53,003 nt of DNA from Kocuria sp. (GCF_030530945.1 NZ_JAUMTZ010000002.1:121672-174674); one strand, 5' to 3'. Positions 15,453 through 25,100 are shown, counted from the stretch's first letter. Numbers and translations: made by a program. The notes: generated by a model not told the origin, from the letters alone.

Positions 15453-17024
15453 CTACTTTCCGAGGAACTTCTCGAAACCCTTGGGCAGGTTCAGCGACTC
15501 GACGTCCAGGTCCGTCTCCTGGGCGCCGAACGCGCTGCCCTTCGCGGCCGGCTTCTGCCCGGCGGCGAGCGCGGCCTGCTCCTGCGCGCGCTTGGCCGGG
15601 TTGCCGGAGCGGGAGCCCTTCTTCTTGGCCTTGCCCTTCTTGGACGCGCCGCCACCGGCGCCGCCCATCCCGGGGATGCCTCCGGGCATGCCCGGCACAC
15701 CCTTGCCCTGCGCCAGGCGCTTCATCATCTTCTGGGCCTGGGCGAAACGCTCCATGAGCTGGTTGACCTCGGACACCGAGACGCCCGAGCCGCGGGCGAT
15801 GCGCGCGCGACGGGAGCCGTTGATGATCTTCGGGGCCACGCGCTCGTGCGGGGTCATGGAGCGCACGATGGCCTCCACGCGGTCGATCTCCCGCTCGTCG
15901 AAGTTCTCCAGCTGCTCCCGCATCCCGGCGGCACCGGGCATCATGGCGAGCATCTTCTTCATGGAGCCCATCTTGCGCAGCTGCTGCATCTGCGCCAGGA
16001 AGTCCTCGAAGGTGAAGTCCTCCTGGTCGGTGAACTTCTTGGCCATCCGCTCGGCCTCGGTCTTGTCCCACTGCCGCTCGGCCTGCTCGATGAGCGTGAG
16101 GACGTCGCCCATGTCCAGGATGCGCGAGGCCATGCGGTCGGGGTGGAACTGCTCGAAGTCGTCCACACCCTCGCCGGTGGAGGCGAACATGATGGGCTTG
16201 CCGGTCACCGCGCGCACGGACAGGGCGGCACCGCCGCGGGCGTCGCCGTCGAGCTTGGAGAGCACCACGCCGGTGAAGTCCACGCCCTCGTCGAACGCCT
16301 TGGCGGTGTTCACGGCGTCCTGGCCGATCATCGCGTCGATCACGAACAGGACCTCGTCCGGGTCCACCGCGTCGCGGATGTCCCGGGCCTGGTTCATCAG
16401 GGCCTGGTCGATGCCCAGGCGTCCGGCGGTGTCCACGATCACCACGTCGTGCAGCTTGGAGCGGGCGTAGTCCACGCCGTCCCGCGCCACCTTCACGGGA
16501 TCGCCCGTGGGGTCGTCGAACTCGGAGGTGGCACCGGGCTCCGGCGCGAAGACGGGCACACCGGCGCGGCGGCCCACCACCTGCAGCTGGGTCACGGCGT
16601 TGGGGCGCTGGAGGTCGGAGGCCACCAGGACGGGCTTGTGGCCCTGGTCCGTGAGCCACTTGCCGAGCTTGCCCGCCAGGGTGGTCTTGCCCGCACCCTG
16701 CAGGCCCGCGAGCATGATGACCGTGGGCCCGGTCTTGGCCAGGTTGATCCGCCGGGTCTCCCCGCCGAGGATGTTCTGCAGCTCCTCGTTGACGATCTTC
16801 ACGACCTGCTGGCCCGGGTTCAGCGCCTCGGAGACCTCCGCGCCGAGCGCGCGCTCCTTGATGACGGCCGTGAACTCCCGGACCACGGGCACGGCGACGT
16901 CCGCCTCGAGCAGGGCCCTGCGGATCTCGCGCACGGTGGCGTCGACGTCCGCCTCCGAGAGCCTGCCCTTGCCGCGCAGGTTCTTGAAGGTCGCTGTGAG
17001 CCGGTCGGACAGTGAATTGAACAC
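15453..17024 (-). CDS. ffh: Signal recognition particle protein Ffh
   Basis: GTPase that binds signal peptides and the 4.5S RNA and hands ribosomes to FtsY at the membrane. The 523-residue product has the N domain, G1 GLQGAGKTTLAGKLG (about residue 107), VIVDTAGR, SKLDGDARGG, and a methionine-rich M domain with FLAQMQQLRKMGSMKKMLAM and the RNA-binding GSRRARIARGSG. A Lys/Gly-rich tail follows. The start is GTG at 17024 without a strong ribosome site. The SRP receptor gene ftsY lies 2 kb upstream on the same strand, with amtB-glnK between. Confidence 0.97.
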   Translation of the reverse strand: MFNSLSDRLTATFKNLRGKGRLSEADVDATVREIRRALLEADVAVPVVREFTAVIKERALGAEVSEALNPGQQVVKIVNEELQNILGGETRRINLAKTGPTVIMLAGLQGAGKTTLAGKLGKWLTDQGHKPVLVASDLQRPNAVTQLQVVGRRAGVPVFAPEPGATSEFDDPTGDPVKVARDGVDYARSKLHDVVIVDTAGRLGIDQALMNQARDIRDAVDPDEVLFVIDAMIGQDAVNTAKAFDEGVDFTGVVLSKLDGDARGGAALSVRAVTGKPIMFASTGEGVDDFEQFHPDRMASRILDMGDVLTLIEQAERQWDKTEAERMAKKFTDQEDFTFEDFLAQMQQLRKMGSMKKMLAMMPGAAGMREQLENFDEREIDRVEAIVRSMTPHERVAPKIINGSRRARIARGSGVSVSEVNQLMERFAQAQKMMKRLAQGKGVPGMPGGIPGMGGAGGGASKKGKAKKKGSRSGNPAKRAQEQAALAAGQKPAAKGSAFGAQETDLDVESLNLPKGFEKFLGK

Positions 17025-17070
17025 GGGGTGGTCGCTGCTTTCGTCGGACGACGGGTGAATTCAGTGTCCC

Positions 17071-17079
17071 AGGTTAGCA
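17071..17079 (-). promoter_or_regulatory. Candidate extended -10 promoter for ffh
   Basis: On the minus strand TGCTAACCT gives an extended -10 (TG-n-TAnnnT) about 47 nt upstream of the ffh GTG, immediately after the glnK terminator hairpin. No clear -35 is seen. Confidence 0.4.
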
Positions 17080-17087
17080 AGCGATGC

Positions 17088-17127
17088 CGGGGCCCGGCTC
17101 ACCCCGGGCGGGGTGGACCGGGCCCCG
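17088..17127 (-). terminator. Terminator of amtB-glnK
   Basis: CGGGGCCCGG (17088-17097) pairs perfectly with CCGGGCCCCG (17118-17127), just downstream of the glnK stop. There is no T-run. It separates the nitrogen operon from ffh. Confidence 0.55.
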
Positions 17128-17133
17128 CGGGGG

Positions 17134-17472
17134 TCACAGCGCGACGCCGTCCCGCTCCCCCGTGCTCACGCGCACCGCGGACTCCACGGGGGTGATCCAC
17201 ACCTTCCCGTCCCCGGGCTCACCGGTGCGTGCGGCCTCGACGACCACGGCCACGACATCCTGGGCCTGGTGGTCCTCCACGACCGTCTCGATGCGCACCT
17301 TCTCCAGCAGGTCCACGGTGTACTCCGCACCGCGGTAGACCTCCCGGTGCCCGCGCTGGCGGCCGTAGCCGTGGACGGTCAGCACGGTCATGCCCTGCAC
17401 GCCGTGGGTCTCCAGGGCGTCCTTGACGTCGCTGAACTTCTCGGGTCGCACCACTGCGGTGACGAGTTTCAC
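17134..17472 (-). CDS. glnK: Nitrogen regulatory protein P-II
   Basis: Trimeric sensor of 2-oxoglutarate, ATP/ADP and nitrogen state; GlnK-type members plug the AmtB channel. The 112-residue product has exact family length. The T-loop has Tyr51 within GHREVYRGAEYTVDLL, the site uridylylated or, in actinobacteria, adenylylated by GlnD. The C-terminal signature DGKVWITPVESAVRVSTGE is intact. The GTG at 17472 overlaps the amtB stop (GTGA). The glnD gene expected next is absent; ffh follows after only 109 nt. Confidence 0.96.
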   Translation of the reverse strand: MKLVTAVVRPEKFSDVKDALETHGVQGMTVLTVHGYGRQRGHREVYRGAEYTVDLLEKVRIETVVEDHQAQDVVAVVVEAARTGEPGDGKVWITPVESAVRVSTGERDGVAL

Positions 17473-18794
17473 TGGTCGTGTCCTTTCGTGACGGGAACGG
17501 GTGCCTCGGCGGTGCCGGGCAGGGGCCGCTGCGGGGCGTGGCCCGCGAAGTAGCCCGTGGCCTCGTCCTTCAGGGAGTAGGCCGACTCGGCGTGCTGGGT
17601 GAGGTCCACGCCGATGACCTCGTCCCGCCGGGTGATCCGCAGCCCCATGGTGGCCTTGAGCACCAGCCCGATCACCAGGGTCAGCACCCCCGTGTAGAGG
17701 ACCACGAAGACCGTGGCGGCGAGCTGGGTGCCCAGGAGGGACCACCCGCCACCGTAGAGGACCCCGGCGCGGCCCTCGGACGGGATGGCCAGGAACCCCA
17801 GCGCCACGGTGCCCACCAGCCCGGAGACCAGGTGCACGCCGCACACGTCCAGCGAGTCGTCCAGGTGGATGCGGTACTTGAACCCGACCGCGAGCGCGGA
17901 GCACACGCCCGCCACCGCGGAGAGCACGATCGCTCCCACGGGTGTCACGTTCGCGCACGCCGGGGTGATGGCCACCAGACCCGCGACGAGGCCCGACGCC
18001 GCGCCCAGCGACGTCGCGTGCCCGTCCCGGATGCGCTCGGTCAGCAGCCAAGCAAGCATCGCCGCGGCCGGGGCCACGAGGGTGTTGGTCCAGATCAGCG
18101 CGGCCTGCTCCACCGTGGTGGCGGCCCCGGCGTTGAAGCCGAACCAGCCGAACCAGAGGATGGCGGAGCCGAGCATCACGAGCGGCAGGTTGTGGGGGCG
18201 CTGGCCGGAGTCCTGGCCGAACCCGCGGCGGGCGCCGATGAGCAGGATGAGCACCAGCGCGGCCACACCGGCGTTGATGTGCACCGCCAGACCACCCGCG
18301 AAGTCGATGGGCTCACCGAAGACCTTCCCCAGCGCACCGTTCTCCGAGAACAGGCCGTCGCCCCACACCATGTACGCCAGCGGGAAGTAGACCAGGGTGA
18401 CCCACACGAGGGTGAACGCCACCCACGTGCCGAAGCGGGTGCGGTCCGCGATGGCACCGGAAATCAGCGCCACGGTGATGATCGCGAATGTCACGGAGAA
18501 GTCCGAGCTCAGCAGGTCCTCCGTGCCCAGCAGCCCGTGCAGCCCCGCGTGGGCGAAGGGATTGGCGGTGACACCCCCCAGCACCGGGTCCCCGCTGAGC
18601 ATCGAGGCGCCCCACAGCACCCACACGACCCCCACCACACCGAGCGCCACGAAGCTCATCATCATCATGTTCAGCACACCCTTGGCGCGGGTCATGCCCC
18701 CGTAGAACAGTGCGAGGCCGGGGGTCATGAACAGCACCAGCCCCGCCGCCACCACGGTCCACACGTGTCCGGCGGTCAGCTCCACCCGGATCAC
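17469..18794 (-). CDS. amtB: Ammonium transporter AmtB
   Basis: Trimeric membrane channel for ammonium/ammonia uptake. The 441-residue protein has about eleven membrane helices and the twin pore histidines in GGLAVHINAGVAAL and CGVHLVSGLVG. The signature LYFPLAYMVWG-type segment (here VYFPLAYMVWGDG) is present. A 45-residue cytoplasmic tail follows the last helix. The start is GTG at 18794 with GAGGGACAGGG upstream. It is coupled to glnK, indicating membrane sequestration of P-II. A GlnR-like box lies about 90-105 nt upstream. Confidence 0.96.
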   Translation of the reverse strand: MIRVELTAGHVWTVVAAGLVLFMTPGLALFYGGMTRAKGVLNMMMMSFVALGVVGVVWVLWGASMLSGDPVLGGVTANPFAHAGLHGLLGTEDLLSSDFSVTFAIITVALISGAIADRTRFGTWVAFTLVWVTLVYFPLAYMVWGDGLFSENGALGKVFGEPIDFAGGLAVHINAGVAALVLILLIGARRGFGQDSGQRPHNLPLVMLGSAILWFGWFGFNAGAATTVEQAALIWTNTLVAPAAAMLAWLLTERIRDGHATSLGAASGLVAGLVAITPACANVTPVGAIVLSAVAGVCSALAVGFKYRIHLDDSLDVCGVHLVSGLVGTVALGFLAIPSEGRAGVLYGGGWSLLGTQLAATVFVVLYTGVLTLVIGLVLKATMGLRITRRDEVIGVDLTQHAESAYSLKDEATGYFAGHAPQRPLPGTAEAPVPVTKGHDQ

Positions 18795-18882
18795 CCCTGT
18801 CCCTCGTCGTCGTCCGGCGCATCCCTTGCGCCGCGTGCTCCCCAGTCAACGGGGCGGGTGTTACCGGCGGGGCCGCGCATTC

Positions 18883-18898
18883 GTGACGGACGTGTTTC
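18883..18898 (-). promoter_or_regulatory. Possible GlnR-type box upstream of amtB
   Basis: On the minus strand GAAAC, six bases, then GTCAC matches half-sites and spacing of the actinobacterial GlnR motif (gTnAC-n6-GaAAC repeats). It lies 89-104 nt upstream of amtB, the expected place for a nitrogen-control site. Only one pair of half-sites is convincing. Confidence 0.35.
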
Positions 18899-18947
18899 AT
18901 CTGCCGGGCCCGTGTGACGGGTGCGTTAACTCCGGCCGGGAACGGGA

Positions 18948-18983
18948 ACGGCGCCCGCCCCCGGGTGCGGGAGCGGGCGCCGT
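18948..18983 (-). terminator. Terminator of ftsY
   Basis: ACGGCGCCCGC (18948-18958) pairs perfectly with GCGGGCGCCGT (18973-18983) 18 nt after the ftsY stop. No T-run. Confidence 0.55.
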
Positions 18984-19000
18984 CGGACGCGTGGCGGGTG

Positions 19001-20119
19001 TCAGTCGATGATCGCGTCCACGAACTGCTCGGCGTCGAAGGGGGCGAGGTCGTCGGGGCCCTCCCCCAGGCCGATCAGCTTGACGGGCACGCCGAGCCCG
19101 CGCTGGATGGCCACCACGATCCCGCCCTTGGCGGTGCCGTCCAGCTTGGTGAGCACGATGCCCGTAATGTCCACGGCCTCGGCGAAGACCCGCGCCTGGG
19201 TCATGCCGTTCTGGCCCGTGGTGGCGTCGATGACGAGCAGCACCTCGTCCACGGCGGCGGCCTTCTCGATCACGCGCTTGACCTTGCCCAGCTGGTCCAT
19301 CAGCCCGGCCTTGTTCTGCAGCCGACCGGCGGTGTCCACGAGGACCACGTCCGCCTCCTGCTCGATCCCGGCCTTGACGGCGTCGTACGCGACCGACGCC
19401 GGGTCCGCGCCCTCCTGCTCGGAGCGCACCGTGGGCACGCCCACCCGCGCCCCCCAGGTCTCGAGCTGGTCCGCCGCGGCGGCGCGGAACGTGTCCGCGG
19501 CGCCGAGCAGCACGTCCTTGTCCTCGGCCACGAGCACGCGCGCGAGCTTGCCCACCGTGGTGGTCTTGCCCACGCCGTTCACGCCCACCACGAGCACCAC
19601 GGCGGGCTTGCCCGGGGTGGCCTGCGTGCGCACCGAACGGTCCAGGGTGGGGTCCACGAGCGCGAGCATCTCCTCGCGCAGCAGGGACTTCAGCTCGGCC
19701 GGATCCCTGGTGCCCTCCACGCGCACGCGCTTCTTCAGGTTCTCCACGAGCTCCAGCGAGGCCTCCGTGCCGAGGTCCGCCATCAGCAGGGTGTCCTCGA
19801 TCTCGTCCCAGGTGTCCTGGTCGATGCGCTCACGCGACAGCAGCACCAGCAGGCCCTTGCCGAGCATCGAGTTGGACTTGGCGAGGCGGCCCCGCAGCCG
19901 GGCCAGGCGCCCGCGCGCGGACTCGGGGCGCTCCAGGGTGCTGACCGGACGGTCCTCGAGCGCGGTGTCCCCGGAGACCTCCGGGATGTCGTCCAGGTCC
20001 CGGGTGTCCGCGTACCCGCCCCGCGGCGCCTTGGGCCGGCGCAGCAGCAGCACACCCGCGACCACGAGCACGACCACCACCGCCGCGGCAATCAGTATCC
20101 ACATCAGTTCAGGAGTCAT
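19001..20119 (-). CDS. ftsY: Signal recognition particle receptor FtsY
   Basis: Membrane-bound GTPase that receives Ffh-ribosome complexes. The 372-residue protein begins with a true membrane helix (LMWILIAAAVVVVLVVAGVL) as in other actinobacteria, then an acidic/Arg linker and the NG domain: GVNGVGKTTTVGKLA (about residue 180), VVLVDTAGRLQNK, TKLDGTAKGG, and the closing LIGLGEGPDDLAPFDAEQFV. ATG at 20119 is chosen; a GTG one codon upstream is possible. It is divergent from the MFS gene with only 31 nt between. Confidence 0.96.
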   Translation of the reverse strand: MTPELMWILIAAAVVVVLVVAGVLLLRRPKAPRGGYADTRDLDDIPEVSGDTALEDRPVSTLERPESARGRLARLRGRLAKSNSMLGKGLLVLLSRERIDQDTWDEIEDTLLMADLGTEASLELVENLKKRVRVEGTRDPAELKSLLREEMLALVDPTLDRSVRTQATPGKPAVVLVVGVNGVGKTTTVGKLARVLVAEDKDVLLGAADTFRAAAADQLETWGARVGVPTVRSEQEGADPASVAYDAVKAGIEQEADVVLVDTAGRLQNKAGLMDQLGKVKRVIEKAAAVDEVLLVIDATTGQNGMTQARVFAEAVDITGIVLTKLDGTAKGGIVVAIQRGLGVPVKLIGLGEGPDDLAPFDAEQFVDAIID

Positions 20120-20137
20120 CACCCGTCCAATCTCCCA

Positions 20138-20143
20138 TAAACT
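20138..20143 (+). promoter_or_regulatory. -10 of a likely leaderless MFS transcript
   Basis: TAAACT lies 7 nt before the GTG at 20151, so transcription would begin at or next to the start codon. No ribosome site is present upstream, which agrees. Confidence 0.45.
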
Positions 20144-20150
20144 GCCAGGC

Positions 20151-21398
20151 GTGTCCCGCCCCGAAACCCCCTCCCACGACGACGCCGCCCGCGCACCTCA
20201 CGCGCAGACGGTCCCCGAGCCCATCAAGGTCCTGATCGCCGCGGCGTTCGTGATCGCCCTGGGCTACGGCCTCGTGGCGCCCGTGCTGCCCCAGTTCGCC
20301 GCGAGCTTCGGCGTGGGCGTGGCCGCCTCCTCCGCCGTGATCAGCGCCTTCGCGCTGTGCCGCCTGGTGTTCGCGCCCGCGAGCGGCAGCGTGGTCAACC
20401 GGCTCGGCGAGCGCCCCACCTACCTCATCGGGCTCATCGTGGTGGCGCTGTCCTCGGCGGCCACGGCCTTCGCCCAGGACTACTGGCAGCTGCTCGTGTT
20501 CCGGGGGCTCGGGGGCATCGGCTCCACCATGTTCACGGTCTCCGCGATGGGGCTGATCGTGCGGCTCGCACCGCCCACCATGCGGGGGCGGGTCTCCGGG
20601 TACTACGCCACGGCGTTCCTCCTGGGCGGGATCCTGGGACCGGTGCTCGGCGGCCTCCTGGCCGGACTGGGGATGCACGCCCCCTTCCTGATCTACGCGG
20701 GCGCCCTGTTCGTGGCGGTCCTCGTGGTGTGGCTGCGCCTGAAGGACGAGACGCTCGGAGCCGGTCGCGCGGGCTCCGCCCAGCCGCCCATGCGGGTCCG
20801 TGACGCGCTCGACGCCGGGGCGTACCGCGCCGCACTCGCCTCCAGCTTCTCCTCGGGGTGGACCGCCATGGGCGTGCGCGTGGCCCTGGTCCCGCTGCTC
20901 GCCGCGCAGGTGGTGGGTGAGGGTCCCGCCGTGGCCGGGCTGGCCCTGGCGCTGTTCGCGGTGGGCAACGCCGCCGCGCTGACCGTGACCGGACGGCTCA
21001 CCGACCGGCTCGGGCGCAAGCCCCTGGTGCTCACCGGGCTGCTCGTGTGCGGACTCGCGACCATCGGGGTGGGCCTGAGCACCTCCGTGGTGGCGTTCGC
21101 GGTGCTGTCGCTGCTCTCCGGGGTGGGCTCCGGAACCCTCAACCCGGGCCAGCAGGCGGCCGTGGCGGACGTGATCGGCCCGGACCGCGCCGGCGGCAAG
21201 GTGCTCTCCCGCTACCAGATGTGCGCGGACGCCGGGCAGATCCTCGGACCCGTTCTCGCCGGCGCGCTGGCGGACTCCGCCGGGTTCGGCTGGGCGTTCG
21301 GGGTGTCCGGGGCGCTGATGCTGCTCGCGGCCCTCGCGTGGTTGCCGGTGCGGGAGACGCTGCCGGAGGGCGAACGTCAAGAGACGACGAGGGGCTGA
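20151..21398 (+). CDS. MFS transporter
   Basis: A 415-residue major facilitator with about twelve membrane helices. The start GTG at 20151 is followed by a 24-residue hydrophilic leader (VSRPETPSHDDAARAPH) and the first helix VLIAAAFVIALGYGLVAPVL. The loop 2-3 motif is NRLGERPTYLIG and its second-half copy DRLGRKPLVLTG. Motif C-like GILGPVLGGLLAGLG in helix 5 suggests a drug/proton antiporter of the DHA1 type; the substrate is unknown. It is divergent from ftsY and followed 5 nt later by a membrane protein gene. Confidence 0.88.
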   Translation: MSRPETPSHDDAARAPHAQTVPEPIKVLIAAAFVIALGYGLVAPVLPQFAASFGVGVAASSAVISAFALCRLVFAPASGSVVNRLGERPTYLIGLIVVALSSAATAFAQDYWQLLVFRGLGGIGSTMFTVSAMGLIVRLAPPTMRGRVSGYYATAFLLGGILGPVLGGLLAGLGMHAPFLIYAGALFVAVLVVWLRLKDETLGAGRAGSAQPPMRVRDALDAGAYRAALASSFSSGWTAMGVRVALVPLLAAQVVGEGPAVAGLALALFAVGNAAALTVTGRLTDRLGRKPLVLTGLLVCGLATIGVGLSTSVVAFAVLSLLSGVGSGTLNPGQQAAVADVIGPDRAGGKVLSRYQMCADAGQILGPVLAGALADSAGFGWAFGVSGALMLLAALAWLPVRETLPEGERQETTRG

Positions 21399-21403
21399 GC
21401 ACC

Positions 21404-22006
21404 ATGGCGGAGAAACGGCGGGACGCGCGGCGAGACCGCCAGTGGGTCTGGATCGTGGGAATTCTCCTGTACATCGTCGGCCAGCTCGGGTTCCAGGAGC
21501 TCATGAGACGCGGCATCATCACCTGGCCGTGGGCCCTGTCCATGGCCGTGGGACTCACCGCGGTGGGCCTGGCGGTCGGGCGGTACGTGGTGATCCCACG
21601 GCTCTCGCGCAAGGAATCGGTGGATCCCCGGATTTCGCGCACCGACTCGTGGGAGTCCCCATTGGACCCGTCCCAGGCACTGGCCCGCATCGACCGCGCA
21701 CTGCGCGATCAGGCCACCGAACTCACCGTGTCGGCGGAGACTCTGCACGTCCGGATGGGCTCCGACGAGGTGTACCGGGTGAAGGGGTCCGCCTCGGACA
21801 AGGGCTGGGCCGCACTTCCCCTCGCAGCCACTTTCCGGGTGGAGCCGCACAATGCCGGGTCGCTGATCCACGCGGAGGCCCGGGACGACCTGGGGTGGTA
21901 TGCCGCCCCACCGCAGCCGTTCGTCGAGAACGAGGTGCAGCGGCGCGCCGCAACCCTCATCCGCCGCACCGGAGAGGCCACCCGCGGGACCGACGCGCCG
22001 GCCTGA
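21404..22006 (+). CDS. Small membrane protein of unknown function
   Basis: A 200-residue protein with two membrane helices near the N-terminus (about residues 13-33, WIVGILLYIVGQLGFQELM, and 41-62, ALSMAVGLTAVGLAVGRYVV). A soluble C-terminal domain of about 130 residues follows, with strand-rich sequence (LTVSAETLHVRMGSDEVYRV). No family is recognised. The ATG at 21404 has GAGGGG about 10 nt upstream. It follows the MFS gene by 5 nt and is probably co-transcribed. It converges on smc. Confidence 0.8.
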   Translation: MAEKRRDARRDRQWVWIVGILLYIVGQLGFQELMRRGIITWPWALSMAVGLTAVGLAVGRYVVIPRLSRKESVDPRISRTDSWESPLDPSQALARIDRALRDQATELTVSAETLHVRMGSDEVYRVKGSASDKGWAALPLAATFRVEPHNAGSLIHAEARDDLGWYAAPPQPFVENEVQRRAATLIRRTGEATRGTDAPA

Positions 22007-22027
22007 GCGGGAGCCTTTCCGCGCGAC

Positions 22028-22046
22028 GCACCGGCCGCCCCGGTGC
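22028..22046. terminator. Hairpin between the plus-strand pair and smc
   Basis: GCACCGG-ccgcc-CCGGTGC, a 7-bp perfect stem, lies 22 nt after the membrane protein stop and in the gap before the convergent smc stop. Confidence 0.4.
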
Positions 22047-22110
22047 GCCGCCCCGTGAACTACCCGTGCGGCGTCGTCCGCCGGCGTGGGTGGAGACGCT
22101 GCCGTCCCTG

Positions 22111-25100
22111 CTAGCGCAGCTGCGACAGCTGCTGGCCCACCACCAGGCTCACACCGTCCCCGCGCATGGACACCCCGTAGAGGGCGTCCGCAATCTCCAT
22201 GGTGCGCTTCTGGTGGGTCACGATGATCAGCTGCGAGCTCTCCTGCAGCTGCTCGAAGATGGTGAGCAGGCGGCCCAGGTTGCGGTCGTCCAGGGCGGCC
22301 TCCACCTCGTCCATCACGTAGAACGGGGACGGGCGGGCCTTGAAGATGGCCACCAGCAGCGCCAGCGCGGTCAGCGAGCGCTCGCCGCCGGAGAGCAGGG
22401 AGAGCCGCTTGATCTTCTTGCCCGCGGGGCGCGCCTCCACCTCCACGCCGGAGTTGAGCATGTCGTCCGGGTCGGTCAGCCGCAGGCGGCCCTCGCCCCC
22501 GGGGAACAGGGTGGCGAACACGGAGACGAACTGCTCCGCAGTGTCCCGGTAGGCCTGGGAGAACACCTCCTCCACGTGCCGGTCCACGTCCCGGATGATG
22601 CTGCGCAGGTCCGCGCGCGAGTTCTTCACGTCCTCCAGCTGCGTGACCAGGAACCTGTGCCGCTCCTCCAGCGCCGCGAACTCCTCCAGCGCCAGCGGGT
22701 TCACCTTGCCGAGGGCCTTGAGCTGCTTCTGGGCACGGCGCAGCCGGGTCTCCTGCTCGTCCCGGCGGAACGGGGTCCCGGGGTCGCCCATGCTCGGCAG
22801 GGCCAGCTGCGCGGCCCCGTCCGACTCGTCGGCAGCCCGGGCCGCCTCGATGGCCGCGTCCGCGTCCGGCACGGGCAGGTGCGGGCCGTAGTGCTCCACC
22901 AGGAAGTCGGGTGTCAGCCCCAGCTCCTCCAGGGCGGTGGTCTCCAGCGCCTCCACGCGGGCCCTGCGCTGGGCGAGCTCCAGCTCCGCGCGGTGCAGCC
23001 GCTCGGTCAGCTCGCTCAGCTCGCGAATGGTCCCGTCCCGCTCGGTGCGCAGCCGGTGCGCGGCCTCGTCCAGTCCCGCGCGCTCGGTCTCGATGGCGTC
23101 CCGCTGGGCCGCTGCCTCCCGCGCGGACTCCTCGGCGCGGGTCCTCAGGTGGTCCGCGGCGGTTCCCACGGCCCGGGCCACGGCGGCCTGCACACGGCGT
23201 CGTTCGGCGCGGCGGGCCGCCTCGGCCTGCGCGGCCCGCTCGGTGCGCGCCGCGCGCTGCTGGCCCTCCGCCCGGGAGATTACGTGCCGGTGCTGCTCCT
23301 CCAGACCGCGCAGGGACAGCCGGGCCTCGGTCTCCGCCTCGCGGGCGGTCTTCGCCGCGGCGTCCGCCCGGTCCTTCGCGCCCGCGGCGGTGATCTGCTC
23401 CCGCTCGAGCTCCGCCTCGTCCCCGTGCTCGGCGGACTCCGCGCGTTCCAGCGCCTCCCGCAGCTCCTCCTGCTGCCGGGCCATGCGCTGCTCCGCGGTG
23501 CCCAGCACCTCCCGCCGCCGGGCGAGCTCGGAGTCCGCCGACGACGCCGTGGCCTCCGCCCTGCTCAGCGCCGCCCCGGCCGCGGCGGCCGCCTGCTGGT
23601 CCTTCTGGGCCTGCTGGGAGGCCTCCCGCTGGGCGCGGGCCGCCTCGGCACGCCCCGTCTCGGCACGCTCGGCCTCTGCGGTGGTCTTCTCCGCCGCGGT
23701 GCGCAGCCCGTCGAGACGCGCTTCCTCGTCCTCGATGCGCGCAAGGATCTCCAGGTTGCCCGCCGCCTCGGTGGCGCCCCCCTGCGCGGTCCGGGTCCCG
23801 TGGACGTCCCCGTCGCGGGTGACCGCGCGCAGCAGGGACGCCTCCCCGCCGGCCGCTGCCGCGGCGTCGAGCACGGCGAGCGCCTCCGCGGGCCCGGGGA
23901 CCAGGACGGTGCAGGCGAGTTCCGCGCGCACGCTGCGCAGGACGACGTCGTCGTCCCCGGCTCCCGGAGCGGGCGACAGCACGGACGCGGCCGGGACGCA
24001 GCCCTCCGGGAGAGAGAGGTTCAAGGGTGCGGAGGGGGCCGGCGCGGTCCCGGCGAGGACGAGGTGGACCCGGCCCGACCCGGCCTCGCGCAGCGCGGCG
24101 AAGACCGTGGCGGCGTTCGCCGCGGACCCCACGGCGAGGGCCTCGGACCACGCACCGAGGGCCGCGGTGACCGCTCGCTCCCACCCCGGGGCCACGCGCA
24201 CCGCGGCCGGCACGCTGCCGAGCACCGCGGTGGCACCAGCCACCGCGTCCGAGCCGTCCGGCTGGCGCACGGACTGGCGCAGGGTGTCCAGTCGCACCTG
24301 GGCGGCGTGCAGCTCGCTCGCCGCGGCCTGACGGGCGGACTCCGCGGCGCGGGCCGCCGCGCGTGCCGCCTCCGCCTGCTCCTCGGCCTCCCGGGCGCGC
24401 GCGGCGGAGCGCTCGACCGCCCCGGCGCTCGTGTCTGCGGCGTCGCGCAGGGAGGAGGTGTCCAGGGTGGCCTGCTCCGCGCGGGAGGCGACGTCCGCGA
24501 TCTCCGCGCGCACGCGCTCCACGTCCGACTCTGCGGCCGTGAGCGCAGAGCGGGCGGAGGTCACGGCCGCGGCGAGCCGCGCCTGCCCCGCCCGGCGGTC
24601 CGCGGCGCGGCGCACGAGCTCCGCGGTGCGCCGCTCGGCCTCCCGTGCGGCGTCCTCGGCCTCCTGACGCGCGGCCTGCGCGTCGTGGAGCGCCTGCTGG
24701 GCGTGCGCCACGCGCTCGGCGAGGCGCTCGGCCTCCTCCCGGCTGCGCTGCGCCTGCTCCTCCAGGGCCTGCGCGTCCCGGCCCGGCGCCTCGGGTGCCT
24801 GCTCGCTGCCCAGCAGCCGACGCCGCTCCCCCGCCAGCGCGGACAGCGCCCGGAAGCGGTCGCGCACGGTGCTCAGCTCGTACCAGCTCGTGCGGGCGGC
24901 GTTCAGCGCCGGGGCCGTGCGGGCGGCGGCGGCCTCGGTACGGGCGAGCCGCTCGTCGAGACGCGCCAGGGCCGCCTCCAGCTCCTCCTTGCGCCGCCGC
25001 GCCTCGTCACCGGCGCCGCGATCCGTGTCCATGCCGGCGCGCGCCGCCACGAGGTCGTCCGCGAGTAGCCGGGCACGCGCGTCCCGCACGTCGAACTGGA

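Noticed and set aside
14014..16659. 881-codon frame through ffh and the Nudix gene
   Set aside because: Only the final 313 codons, starting at the ATGA overlap, look like protein; the rest is ffh and Nudix out of frame.
17025..17133. Remnant of glnD
   Set aside because: The gap is only 109 nt and is accounted for by a terminator hairpin and a -10 element; no coding similarity is visible.
21442..25068. 1208-codon open frame antisense to smc
   Set aside because: It is the high-GC shadow of the smc coiled coil; its translation is repetitive and shows no domain, while smc on the other strand is complete.
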